The notes beneath the pieces are model-generated. The model searched no databases. It was not told the DNA's origin and worked only from the letters and a program-made list of their open reading frames with translations. A stretch of DNA of 49,487 nucleotides from positions 1 through 49,487 of the forward strand of contig CAJFKR010000008.1 of assembly GCA_904386005.1 (NCBI GenBank), read 5' to 3'. Position numbers and translations under genes: made by a program. Source of the DNA: Candidatus Flemingiibacterium merdigallinarum (GTDB lineage: Bacteria; Bacillota; Clostridia; Oscillospirales; CAG-272). Shown one piece after another: positions 20,122-29,704 of the stretch (position 1 is the stretch's first letter; each line of letters begins with the position of its first letter).

Positions 20122-21054
20122 TTAGCCTGTTTCGTTAATTAAAACTTGTCTCTTCAGAGTGCGGATATCGGTATGACGCGGCGGATTTGTGCCCTCGGTG
20201 AGGCAGGCCGCGCTGCCGAAAGCGACTGCCAGCCGCAGAGCCTCCGACGCGTTTCTGTCCTCGTCCCAAAGCAGCGAATATTCAGCCGCGATAAAGCCCG
20301 CTATCATGCTGTCGCCCGCGCCTATTGTCGATTTCGCGTCGATTTTCGGCGCACAGGCGCTGATTACGCGTCCGCCCGACGCAAGCAGCGCTCCGCGGGC
20401 TCCAAGGCTCACAAGCACATTTTCGACGTCCGACGAAAGCGCGATGAGAAAATCCCGCGTATCAGCGTCGCTCGCAGTCCCGATATAAGCGGCCAGCTCC
20501 TCCTCGTTGGGCTTGATCAGCCAAGGCTTAACCCGCCTTATAGAGTCAATTCCGATCGACTTTGAGTCGATGACCAGCTTAACTCCGCGCTCGCGCAGCG
20601 ACAGCAGAAATTCGACCGCCGATTCTTCATCCATACCGACCGGCAGACTGCCGGTAAAGGTCACGATATCGCCCGGATTTATGTCGAGCATACCGCCGAC
20701 ATTGTCGAGCACATCGGGCGTGCTCTCGAAGCCTTTGAACGAAAGCCGCGTCTCCTTGCCCCCGTCGGGGTGTATCGTGATGTTTTCGCGTATCCGTCCG
20801 GGCACTGATATGGCTTTGTAGCTGATCTGTTCGGCTTCGAGCTTCGACTTGAATTCGGAGCCGTTCTCCTCGCCGAGCACGACCAACACGAGATTCGGTA
20901 TGCCGTTCGCGTTCAGAGCGCGGGAGATGTTGACCCCCTTGCCGCCGATGTCACGGCTGACGCTCGAAGCTAAATTCTCGTGCTCGACTATAAATGACGG
21001 CAACGACGCGTGTATGTCAAACGCCGGATTCAAGGTCAGCGTAAATATTTTCAT
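20122..21054 (-). CDS. PfkB-family sugar-phosphate kinase (1-phosphofructokinase/tagatose-6-P kinase-like)
   Basis: TLTLNPAFDIHASL, GGKGVNISRAL, STIGAGDSMIAGF. Confidence 0.9.
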   Translation of the reverse strand: MKIFTLTLNPAFDIHASLPSFIVEHENLASSVSRDIGGKGVNISRALNANGIPNLVLVVLGEENGSEFKSKLEAEQISYKAISVPGRIRENITIHPDGGKETRLSFKGFESTPDVLDNVGGMLDINPGDIVTFTGSLPVGMDEESAVEFLLSLRERGVKLVIDSKSIGIDSIRRVKPWLIKPNEEELAAYIGTASDADTRDFLIALSSDVENVLVSLGARGALLASGGRVISACAPKIDAKSTIGAGDSMIAGFIAAEYSLLWDEDRNASEALRLAVAFGSAACLTEGTNPPRHTDIRTLKRQVLINETG

Positions 21055-21094
21055 TTTATGACCATGACTTCGCGATGGCGAAGTCTCCTTTCTT
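21055..21094 (-). promoter_or_regulatory. SD-hairpin-AUG leader of PfkB gene
   Basis: AAGAAAGGA + GACTTCGC-CATC-GCGAAGTC + ATGGTCATAAA + ATG. Confidence 0.7.
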
Positions 21095-21110
21095 AGTCTG
21101 AAAATTTACT

Positions 21111-21956
21111 TTATACTTCTACGCCGACCCATTCATACGGCTGCGCCGCCGCTTTGATCGCCGCCGCGCGGACAGCCGCGATGGCAATCGTCTCCTCGTG
21201 AGGCACAATGACGCGACCGGTGTCGAAGAATTCGATGAGACTGTCGATGCACCGCGTCCAGAATTCGCCGCCCACCTTAAGTTCAGAATAGCTGCCGTCA
21301 CAATATCCGAGCTTCATTGAAAAATCCGCGCCGTTATACTGGTTGGTCTCGGCGGTGCGCCCATCCTTGAATTCGATGAGAATCGACGGGAATTTGTTAT
21401 TTCCGACCGACATCACGCGCTTTATATCGCAGCCCATCAATTTGACGATAGGTTCGAGCTGATGTATCAGATACATCTTGAACTCGCCGCCGCCGAAAGC
21501 CTGAAGGCGGGAAATAGCCTTCGGTACGTCTTTATAAACGTCGGCAAAGCGCAGCGCCGACGACGACCAACAGGGCGTGCCGTATTTGTCGGCGATATCG
21601 AAAATTGCGCGCGCGGTCTCGGCGTCGGGCGCGAAGGTCTTGTCGATATAGGTGCGCTTTCCCGATTTCAGCGCCGCCTCGGAAAGGCGCAGATGCTGCT
21701 CGGGATTGTCGGGCGACAGGACTATAAGCACGTCGCTCTTTTCAATGAGCTCGTCCATCGACGTTTCCAGCGGTATGTTCATATCTGCCGACCACTTCTC
21801 ATTCGTGCGTCCGCCGGGACGGGGTGACGGAACCTCCGCGTACGCGAGCGCGACCTCATAACGTCCGCCCGACTGCTTGGAAATCATTTTAGGATAATTG
21901 TTCGAGTGCCATTCATCGAGATAGTAATCGATGAATCCGATCTTTTTCGCGTTCAT
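21111..21956 (-). CDS. Gfo/Idh/MocA-like oxidoreductase
   Basis: SDVLIVLSPDNPEQHLRLSEAALKSGKRTYIDKTFAPD pattern; RBS AAGAGG. Confidence 0.75.
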   Translation of the reverse strand: MNAKKIGFIDYYLDEWHSNNYPKMISKQSGGRYEVALAYAEVPSPRPGGRTNEKWSADMNIPLETSMDELIEKSDVLIVLSPDNPEQHLRLSEAALKSGKRTYIDKTFAPDAETARAIFDIADKYGTPCWSSSALRFADVYKDVPKAISRLQAFGGGEFKMYLIHQLEPIVKLMGCDIKRVMSVGNNKFPSILIEFKDGRTAETNQYNGADFSMKLGYCDGSYSELKVGGEFWTRCIDSLIEFFDTGRVIVPHEETIAIAAVRAAAIKAAAQPYEWVGVEV

Positions 21957-22100
21957 TGTGAATACCTCTTTTTACTATAGTAAATCAGCAAACCTGCCAA
22001 AGCCGGTCCATTGCCTCGGCAGCGGCTCGTCAACGGCTGTAATAATAATTGCATCTTAACAAATGTAGAATATCTGATTGAAATGCAATTATTACGGCGA

Positions 22101-22220
22101 TTGACATATTCCGCATGGTATGCTATAATTATAATAACACAAATGATTATTTGAGTCAATATCAGCCGATAAAGTTTAAAAATAATCATAATTCTGAATA
22201 TATCAATCACAAATAATCAT
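22101..22220 (+). promoter_or_regulatory. deoR promoter with three copies of AAATAATCAT
   Basis: TTGACA (22101)-17-TATAAT (22124); ATGATTATTT 22143-22152 (inverted), AAATAATCAT 22180-22189 and 22211-22220. Confidence 0.75.
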
Positions 22221-22235
22221 TAGGAGAGTTGATAT

Positions 22236-22961
22236 ATGCTGATAAACGAACGGCAGCAAAGAATATTGGAGCTGTTATCAGAAAACCCCGCGCTGAACGT
22301 AAAGTCGCTCGCCAATCTGCTTCATGTCAGCGAACCGACAATAAGACGAGATTTTACCGAGCTTGCCGATCGGCACCTCTTGACCAAATTCTATGGCGGC
22401 GCAAAGCTCGTTCACGGAGCGGCGGACAGCGAGATACCGTTTATGCTGCGCGAGAACGAACGCAGTCAGACCAAGGTCGAGATGGGCAAAAAAGCCGCCG
22501 GGCATATCGCCGACGGAATGGTGATAATGCTTGACGGCTCGACAAGCGCGTATTACATAGTCCCATATCTTCAGCGATTTAAAGACCTTATTGTAGTCAC
22601 CTCGGGCGCAAAAACCGCGGTCGCGCTCGCTGAACGAAATATCCGCACCTATTCGACCGGCGGTCAAATGATAACGCATTCCTTCTCGCTTGTCGGCGAA
22701 GAAGCCGAAAGCTTTATCAGGAAAATCAACGCGAACATCTGCTTTTTTTCCTGCCGGGGTCTTACGCTCGACGGCATCATGACCGACGTCTCAGTCGCTG
22801 AAGTAAACCTGCGCCGGGTAATGTTTTCGCACAGCAAGAAAAAAGTCCTGCTCTGCGACAGCTCGAAGTTTGGCAAGACATATTTTTATAATCAGGGCAG
22901 GCTCGACGAGGTTGACGAGCTTGTGTCCGACAAACCCTTTGTCCTCGAAAATAAGCCTTGA
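22236..22961 (+). CDS. DeoR-family transcriptional regulator of sugar metabolism
   Basis: N-terminal HTH NERQQRILELLSENPALNVKSLANLLHVSEPTIRRDFTEL; C-terminal sugar-isomerase-like sensor domain. Confidence 0.93.
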   Translation: MLINERQQRILELLSENPALNVKSLANLLHVSEPTIRRDFTELADRHLLTKFYGGAKLVHGAADSEIPFMLRENERSQTKVEMGKKAAGHIADGMVIMLDGSTSAYYIVPYLQRFKDLIVVTSGAKTAVALAERNIRTYSTGGQMITHSFSLVGEEAESFIRKINANICFFSCRGLTLDGIMTDVSVAEVNLRRVMFSHSKKKVLLCDSSKFGKTYFYNQGRLDEVDELVSDKPFVLENKP

Positions 22962-23100
22962 CCGTATTTCAGCCGAGAGCATCATATTCGGCAAAGCATT
23001 TTTTTCATCGATAACTTTTTCTCCGCCAATAACTAATGCCCCAAAGCTAACAACCGGGCTAAAAAGTTTGTTTTTTGAAAGAACAGGTTGTAATTTTCGC

Positions 23101-23129
23101 TTGTACTATATGTAAAAAGACGGTATACT
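23101..23129 (+). promoter_or_regulatory. promoter upstream of solute-binding protein 3
   Basis: TTGTAC-17 nt-TATACT. Confidence 0.6.
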
Positions 23130-23188
23130 ATTTATAGCCGTAAGTCGGCAAACACTCTTTATTTTTACGTATATGCGGCAAATTGAAT

Positions 23189-23226
23189 GAAAGGAAGCTT
23201 TTATATAAGCTCAGGCAGTAATCATC
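23189..23226 (+). promoter_or_regulatory. SD-hairpin-AUG leader of solute-binding protein 3
   Basis: GAAAGGA + AGCTT-TTATAT-AAGCT + linker + ATG. Confidence 0.55.
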
Positions 23227-24696
23227 ATGAAGAATACAAATTTTGAAAGCACCTCCCGACGGTCACTGGCAATACTTTTGATTCTATTAACCTTGTCGAA
23301 TTTCGCGTGTGGCAGTACCGACAATACCGAACCCGATAGCACGACTGACGGCAGCACATCTGACGACACCTCAAGCACTACCGACAGCGCCGACACGACT
23401 ATTGCAATCGACGAACTTGAGGTGCGCGACCTTGGCGACCGTGACGTCAACATTCTGCTGCGCAGCGAATGGGATTATGAATTCATGGTCGACGAGGAGA
23501 GCGGCGACACCGTCTCCGACGCGATCTACAAGCGCAATACCGCGGTCGAGGACAGCTACAACTGCAACCTCAACTTCATCGACTTCGCCGGCGACTGGGC
23601 GAATCACGATAACTTTACAAACATAATACACAATTCGGTGCTCGCCGGAGACGGCGCGTATGACTTCATCGCCGGTTATCAGGCTGTGCTAACGCTTAAC
23701 ATCCAGAACGGCGACCTTATGAATCTGTATGAAGTGCCGCACCTCGAGCTCGACGCGCCGTGGTGGACCGAAGCCGGAATTGAGGAGCTGACTTTCAACG
23801 GTCGCTGCTATCAGGTCGGCGGAGACATCGCGGTTTCGCTGCTCGAGGGCATCAACTGTATGTTCTACAACAAGCGGCTCGCCGAGGATTTCAGTGTTCC
23901 CGATCTGTATGAGCTGGTGCGCGCCGGCGAATGGACGCACGACAAAATGCTCGAAGTCAGTCGCGACATATATTTGGATGTGAATTCGGACGGGATCAAA
24001 GGCACTGAAGACCGCTTCGGCTTTATCTCGCAGGGAACATACATCAGAACATATGTAGTGGCATATGACACGCCGACGATATCCGACGAGGGCGATATCA
24101 TCTGGAATACCGAGCACACGATAAATGTAATCGAAAAGCTCGTCGACTGCTTCGCCACGCCCGATGTATACGAGACTAAGGACAACGCCGAGAGCGAAAA
24201 GCTCTTCTCCGAGGGTCGCGCGCTGCTCATGAACTGCACGCTCGGCACCGCGTCGAAGCTGCGCTCTATGGACGACGACTTCGGCATCATCCCCTACCCC
24301 AAGTTTGACGAGAACCAGGAAAACTACATGACGACGACTTCAAACGAAGTATCGATGATCTGCGTGCCGGTAACCGCGCCCGACCCCGAAATCAGCGGAC
24401 TTGTCATCGAAGCGCTCTGCCGCGAGTCACACGACACGGTCGCGCCCGCGTTTTATGAGGTCGCGCTCAAAAGTAAATATACCCGCGACGAGAATTCGGC
24501 TGAAATGATCGACCTGATACGCGAATCGCTGACCTTCGATTTCGGCTGGATCAGCTCAATGGCGACTATCGTCTCGGGCGCGCAGTATCAGCTCATGGTC
24601 GAAGCCGGCAACAAGGATTTCGCGTCGTGGTACGCGGCGAATGAAGCCGAGATTCAGGCGGGAATTGACGGATATCTTTCGGTATACCGCGAATAA
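23227..24696 (+). CDS. extracellular solute-binding lipoprotein
   Basis: LTLSNFACGSTDN lipobox; DVNSDGIKGTEDRFG loop. Confidence 0.8.
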   Translation: MKNTNFESTSRRSLAILLILLTLSNFACGSTDNTEPDSTTDGSTSDDTSSTTDSADTTIAIDELEVRDLGDRDVNILLRSEWDYEFMVDEESGDTVSDAIYKRNTAVEDSYNCNLNFIDFAGDWANHDNFTNIIHNSVLAGDGAYDFIAGYQAVLTLNIQNGDLMNLYEVPHLELDAPWWTEAGIEELTFNGRCYQVGGDIAVSLLEGINCMFYNKRLAEDFSVPDLYELVRAGEWTHDKMLEVSRDIYLDVNSDGIKGTEDRFGFISQGTYIRTYVVAYDTPTISDEGDIIWNTEHTINVIEKLVDCFATPDVYETKDNAESEKLFSEGRALLMNCTLGTASKLRSMDDDFGIIPYPKFDENQENYMTTTSNEVSMICVPVTAPDPEISGLVIEALCRESHDTVAPAFYEVALKSKYTRDENSAEMIDLIRESLTFDFGWISSMATIVSGAQYQLMVEAGNKDFASWYAANEAEIQAGIDGYLSVYRE

Positions 24697-24766
24697 CGCG
24701 ATATTCCTGATTAATAGTACGATATTCCCGATTTAATATTGAACCCATGCAAAGGACAAAACCATC

Positions 24767-25537
24767 TTGAAACAAATCGATACTATCATATTCGGCGCGA
24801 CAGCGCTCGCGTTGCCGCTCGCTTACAGTCTCGGCGAGCGCTGTCTGGTCGTCGAGAGAGGCTTCTCAGCGGGCGCGGAGTTCGTCGACGCGCTTGTCGC
24901 GACGCCGACCGGAGTGTGTGAACCGGAGACTCGGCTCGCCGCGCGGCTGCGAGATGAGCTTACCGAGGCGGGCATACTCGCGCCTGACGGCAGAATACAT
25001 ATACTCGCGCTCGGCGGTCTGCTCGCGAAGCACTACCTTGAAACCGGCTGCCACCTGCTGCTCGGGACTGTTCCGGTTTCGGTCAATCAAATCTCAGACG
25101 GATTTGCGGTCGAGCTATTCAGCCCCGAGCAAGGTTATATAAGCTATCTTGCAAGGACTGTGATCGACACACGGGTGCTCGGGCAGATGGACTTCGAAAA
25201 GAGCTTCGGACTGCTGCTCTGCGGCGACAGCTCGCTCAAAAAATACGACGACGGCAGCGCGTACCTGCTGCGCGGTCGCTTCGACGACGAGTTTATCCTG
25301 CGCCTGCGCGTCGGACGAAATGCTACGATACCCGAGTCCGAGCTCGCAGCCGACGAATATTTAGCGCATAATCGCGAAAAGCTCGGGCACGCCAAGGTCG
25401 CCGGAATCGCGCTCGCGTTCGGATATAGCTTTGCGTCGCCGCTCGACTTCACGCGGGACGGCGTCAGATACATACCGTCAGCCGCCTATCCGGACGCGCT
25501 GTCGGCAGTCAGCGGGGGTGAGCGGATATGGCTTTGA
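24767..25537 (+). CDS. FAD-dependent-oxidoreductase-like protein with degenerate dinucleotide motif
   Basis: IIFGATALALPLAYSLGERCLVVERG resembles a Rossmann N-terminus without intact GxGxxG; overlaps next CDS. Confidence 0.5.
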   Translation: MKQIDTIIFGATALALPLAYSLGERCLVVERGFSAGAEFVDALVATPTGVCEPETRLAARLRDELTEAGILAPDGRIHILALGGLLAKHYLETGCHLLLGTVPVSVNQISDGFAVELFSPEQGYISYLARTVIDTRVLGQMDFEKSFGLLLCGDSSLKKYDDGSAYLLRGRFDDEFILRLRVGRNATIPESELAADEYLAHNREKLGHAKVAGIALAFGYSFASPLDFTRDGVRYIPSAAYPDALSAVSGGERIWL

Positions 25538-27318
25538 ATGAACAAAATCAGTTGTTCTCAGTTGACTTGAATCGGTCGGAATCGATTAACTCGATTAGCT
25601 CGATAAATTTGAAACGAAAGACTCTGGTAAATTCGCTTCCGGTCGAATCGAGCTGGAGCGGCGAGTTCGACCTTCATTGCGACGTATGCGTGGTCGGCGC
25701 GGGCACAGCCGGCGCGATAGCCGCGATAGCCGCGGCAAAACGCGGACATTCGGTCATAGTCTGCGACTCGGCTCCGATCGCGGGCGGCAGCGCGACCGCG
25801 GCCTGCGTCTGGGACTACTACTACGGCTCAGACGGCGGACTATATTGCGAGGTCAACGCCGAAGCCGACTCGGTGTCAGACATATACTTAAAATCGATGT
25901 CAGGTCAGCCCGGCTCGAAGCGCAGCTACACGACCGCGCAAAAAAGTCTCGCGCTCGCGAAATTCTTCGACAAATACAATATCAAAGCCTTTTATTCGTC
26001 ATATGTCACCGATGTCTTTGTCGACTCAAACAAGGTCTGCGGAGTCGCGATAAATGACGGCGAGCGCACAAGCACAATATCGGCAAAGGTCGTAATCGAC
26101 GGCGCGGAGGGCGCGGTCTGTCGGCTGCTCGGACTGAATACGCTCGGCGGGCGCTTGTCCGACGGCAGGTCGGCGCGCTTTTCGCGCACAGTCGGCGTGA
26201 TGAGCGGCGGATATCTGCTCGGTCGCTGGCGGTTCTGCGGCGATTTTGCCGGAGCTGATACAGAGAAGGCGGCGCGGCTCGACTACGAATACGCGGCCGA
26301 GCCTCCCTGTTCAGTCGAGCGGCTCGACGAGAGATGCCGGCTTTACTCGCTCGGTTATGAGACCGGACGGCGCGAGGTGCCCTGTATTGAGACCGAACAG
26401 GTTTATCTGTTCTCCGACTACCTCGACGGCAAGCACCCCGACGGCGCGATATTCTATACAACCTCGCCGCTCGACAACGCCAATCCGGATTTGTGGAACG
26501 AGGACGAGGATTTCCAGGACTGGCAGCTGCTCAGCGATATGCACGCATACGGAGTCTCGGTCGGCGTCACGCCGAAAATGCTGATCCCGAAAGGGGTCGA
26601 CCGGCTGCTGGTCGCCGGAAAGCATATCGGGACCGGACACACTATGACCTCGGCTGTCCGTATGAAGTCGGACATGGAGAAGTGCGGCGAGGCGGCCGGA
26701 GTCATAGCTTCGCTTACAATCGAGTATGAAACGACTACATTCGACATAGCGGACACGCACATTGACGAGCTGCGCGGAATATTAGGTGCGAGCGGCTGTT
26801 ATAATCCAGAAAATGACCGTGGGATATGCGATTTGAATGATCCAACCGGCAATACATGGAAGTCCTGCCATCTGCCGGTCACCGCCGAGGAGCTTCGTGA
26901 ATCGCTGTCGTCGATACATCCGTCGCTCGGGTTGATTTCGGTGCGGCTCGGTCTGCCGGAGCAAGCGAATGAGCTTTTGCGCGGCTTTCTTGATGAGGGC
27001 GGGCTGCTGCGCGAAAACGCCGCGATCGGGCTTGGACTGCTGCGCGACGAGAGCTGTATTCCGGTGCTACATGAGATACTCGACGGCGGAGTCAAGACCT
27101 ATCTATACGAGTCGCCGGTGAAGTATCAGTACCCATGGCTGCACGCGACCGAGCTTTGCAATTATATCAAGGCGGTATGTCTAATTGGCAGATTCGGTCA
27201 TGCTGACGACCGACCGCGGCTCGAAAAAATTGCCGCATACAGCGGCGACGATTCGCACCTCACGAAAGCAGCCGAATACGCGCGCGCCGCGCTGAAATCA
27301 TACGATCGTCAGGCGTGA
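25528..27318 (+). CDS. FAD-dependent oxidoreductase with HEAT-like C-terminus
   Basis: CVVGAGTAGAIAAIAAAKRGHSVIVCDSAPIAGGSATA; C-terminal LGLLRDESCIPVLHEIL repeat-like segment. Confidence 0.85.
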   Translation: MALNEQNQLFSVDLNRSESINSISSINLKRKTLVNSLPVESSWSGEFDLHCDVCVVGAGTAGAIAAIAAAKRGHSVIVCDSAPIAGGSATAACVWDYYYGSDGGLYCEVNAEADSVSDIYLKSMSGQPGSKRSYTTAQKSLALAKFFDKYNIKAFYSSYVTDVFVDSNKVCGVAINDGERTSTISAKVVIDGAEGAVCRLLGLNTLGGRLSDGRSARFSRTVGVMSGGYLLGRWRFCGDFAGADTEKAARLDYEYAAEPPCSVERLDERCRLYSLGYETGRREVPCIETEQVYLFSDYLDGKHPDGAIFYTTSPLDNANPDLWNEDEDFQDWQLLSDMHAYGVSVGVTPKMLIPKGVDRLLVAGKHIGTGHTMTSAVRMKSDMEKCGEAAGVIASLTIEYETTTFDIADTHIDELRGILGASGCYNPENDRGICDLNDPTGNTWKSCHLPVTAEELRESLSSIHPSLGLISVRLGLPEQANELLRGFLDEGGLLRENAAIGLGLLRDESCIPVLHEILDGGVKTYLYESPVKYQYPWLHATELCNYIKAVCLIGRFGHADDRPRLEKIAAYSGDDSHLTKAAEYARAALKSYDRQA

Positions 27319-27329
27319 TAACATAATAT

Positions 27330-27367
27330 ATGGACGGCGCAGACTCATTCTGTGCCGTCCATTTTTG
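27330..27367. terminator. convergent terminator
   Basis: ATGGACGGCGCAGA-CTCAT-TCTGTGCCGTCCAT then TTTTTG. Confidence 0.8.
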
Positions 27368-27378
27368 TTATATTACAT

Positions 27379-27945
27379 TCACTGCGCGATAGTTTCAACT
27401 CCGAGCTGTCCGTCTCCGACGTCGAGCGCATAACTCCAAACGACGACGTCGCCGTCGTGCAGCGCGTAACGCGAGCTGCCGTAGTTCGGCTGCCAGCCGT
27501 TCACTGTGTATATCCAGCCTGAAAACTCTCCCGCGTCGAATTCATACAGATTTCCGATCCCCTCGATATACGCCGAGTTGTAGAGCGGAGTGTCGACGAA
27601 CTCCATGTGAATCGAGTTCTGCCGACAGACGCGGCTTAACAGATTGAACACGCTCTCGCCGCCGTAGAACACGACTTCTGTCGCGGGGAAAATCACTCCG
27701 TCCTCGGGCACAAGCTCGAGCTTGTCCGGGTCGAGCTCGTCGGCGCCGTCGCCGAGCAGCGCGTCGCAGACAACCGAAATCGTGCAGGTGTATTCGACGT
27801 CTTCAATAACCGCGTCCTGCGGCTCGACCGGCTCGGGCATACCCTCGGGCACCGGGTCGGTTAAGTATATGTCGGTCTGCGACTCGCCGCAGCCTGCGAC
27901 GAGCAATAATATAGTCACGGCTGCTAATAAAATCAGCTTTTTCAT
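27379..27945 (-). CDS. DUF4430-domain lipoprotein
   Basis: lipobox LLLVAGCGES; ESVFNLLSRVC..YIEGIGNLYEFDAGEFSGWIYTVNGWQPNYGSSRYALHDGDVVVWSY. Confidence 0.8.
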   Translation of the reverse strand: MKKLILLAAVTILLLVAGCGESQTDIYLTDPVPEGMPEPVEPQDAVIEDVEYTCTISVVCDALLGDGADELDPDKLELVPEDGVIFPATEVVFYGGESVFNLLSRVCRQNSIHMEFVDTPLYNSAYIEGIGNLYEFDAGEFSGWIYTVNGWQPNYGSSRYALHDGDVVVWSYALDVGDGQLGVETIAQ

Positions 27946-27985
27946 ATCATCACTATAGCCGCCGCGACGCGGCGGCACCCTTTCT
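27946..27985 (-). promoter_or_regulatory. SD-hairpin-AUG leader of DUF4430 lipoprotein
   Basis: AGAAAGGG + GCCGCCGC-GTC-GCGGCGGC + TATAGTGATGAT + ATG. Confidence 0.7.
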
Positions 27986-28027
27986 GATATCGTTTTCTGT
28001 GAAAATGTATGCCGCTTAATTTCAGCG

Positions 28028-29599
28028 TCATATCAGCTTCGCGCCGCTGAGCAGCGCGTATATCATCATCGCGGTCTCGCCGCGCAGCACCTGATCGAGC
28101 GGCCGCAGATTCAGCGCGTTCGCGTCGAGTATTCCCTCGTCGCAGCAGAACGCGAGCGACTCGCGCGCCCACGACGACGATTTGATGTAGTCGGCAAACG
28201 GCGACAGCGAGTTGCGTATCGCACTCGAGTCGCGGGTCGTGTCAAAGCCGCAGAGCTTCGCGGCGCGCGCCACTACTACCGCCGCGGCTTCGCGCGTGAT
28301 AGTGCCGTCCGGATCGTACTTATTCGATCCGACTCCCTCGATAAGCCCGTATCTTACCGCCGCGGCGACGTATTCGGAGTACCAAGCGTCGCTCGCGATA
28401 TCGACAAATCCGGACGATTTGCCGCCCGACGTGAGTCCGAGCGCACGGACAATAATCGCCGCGAATTCGGCGCGGGTCAAACTGTTGTCCGGACGGAAGC
28501 TGCCGTCCTCATAACCGGTCAGAATGCCGCGCGACGCGAGCGCTTCAGCCGCGGTCAGGCATTCGTGCGAGTTCTCGCCGCCGATATCACCAAATTCAAC
28601 CGTGCCCGAAATCGACGGCACCTTGACCGCCGGATTTTTGCCGGACAGCCCCTGTGTGGTCGACGGCTCGCTCGTGTCGGGCGTGACGTCCGAATAGTCG
28701 AACAGCAAATTTTTGCCCGACTGCATACGGTCTACTGCCGCAAGCGCGAGCAGCGCCTGTTCTGTCGCCATGCGATTGTACTCGAGCTTCGATTTCACGT
28801 GCGCGTAGCCGTCTCCGGCGCGGTAGCTCTCGAGGTTGTCATAAAGCGAATTGTCTTTTGTAAAACGTTCGTCGTCCGGCTCGATTCCCAGCTTCGCCAG
28901 CGCGATAATCACATATGCTGTGACCTCCGAGCTCTCGCCCCAGCGCGACGGGAATCCGCCGCTCTCTCCCTGCGCTCCCGACAAGTATTCGACTCCGCGG
29001 TCAATCGCGTCCGAAACATCGTCTCGGTCTGAATAGTTCGCGAGCGCGAGCAATGCCATCGCGGTGTATTCGGCTTCCGAGCCCTCCAGCCCGCCGAACG
29101 AGCCGTCCTCCTGCTGATAGCCGAGGATGTGCTCGATAAGCTTGTCGCGGGTCGTGCGGTTCTTGACGCCGGTCGGATAGCTTATCTGATATCCGTTCGA
29201 ATCGAGCGCGATCAGGGCCCATGCCGCACCGTTCATTCCCTGCTTTATCACGGCGTCGAAGTCGCCGAGCGGCTTCACAAGGTCGTATCCGCCGACGTCG
29301 CGCGGGTCGCGACCGATCGCGCCGAGCGCGAGTATCAGTCGGCTGTATTCGGTATAACGGCTCTGGTGCAGGACGCCGTCGAGCGCGGCGACATATTCGA
29401 CCGCGTTGACATAATATGTGTCGGCGAGCGACTTGTCAAGCTTGCCGGCGCGTGCGAGCGCGACAACTGTCCAGTCGCCGCCGATGCTCGCCGGCATCAG
29501 CGACGGCGACGCGTCAGCGAGTTCGCCATACAAATCAACCGCGCCGAGCGGCAGTATGAATATGACTGCCGCGAGCAAAAATGCAACAATTCTTTTCAT
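28028..29599 (-). CDS. secreted prenyltransferase/squalene-cyclase-like alpha-alpha repeat protein with SLH domains
   Basis: repeats such as YQQEDGSFGGLEGSEAEYTAMALLALANY and AQGESGGFPSRWGESSEVTAYVIIALAKLG; three SLH-like segments at C-terminus. Confidence 0.85.
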   Translation of the reverse strand: MKRIVAFLLAAVIFILPLGAVDLYGELADASPSLMPASIGGDWTVVALARAGKLDKSLADTYYVNAVEYVAALDGVLHQSRYTEYSRLILALGAIGRDPRDVGGYDLVKPLGDFDAVIKQGMNGAAWALIALDSNGYQISYPTGVKNRTTRDKLIEHILGYQQEDGSFGGLEGSEAEYTAMALLALANYSDRDDVSDAIDRGVEYLSGAQGESGGFPSRWGESSEVTAYVIIALAKLGIEPDDERFTKDNSLYDNLESYRAGDGYAHVKSKLEYNRMATEQALLALAAVDRMQSGKNLLFDYSDVTPDTSEPSTTQGLSGKNPAVKVPSISGTVEFGDIGGENSHECLTAAEALASRGILTGYEDGSFRPDNSLTRAEFAAIIVRALGLTSGGKSSGFVDIASDAWYSEYVAAAVRYGLIEGVGSNKYDPDGTITREAAAVVVARAAKLCGFDTTRDSSAIRNSLSPFADYIKSSSWARESLAFCCDEGILDANALNLRPLDQVLRGETAMMIYALLSGAKLI

Positions 29600-29704
29600 T
29601 ATGCTGTCTCCATTCTGCATACAGAATAAGTTCAAAATCAAAATGAACCGCTGTCCGGCGCGACAGCAAATGTGTCAGCCCGACAGCGGTATCGCGTTTA
29701 TAAT

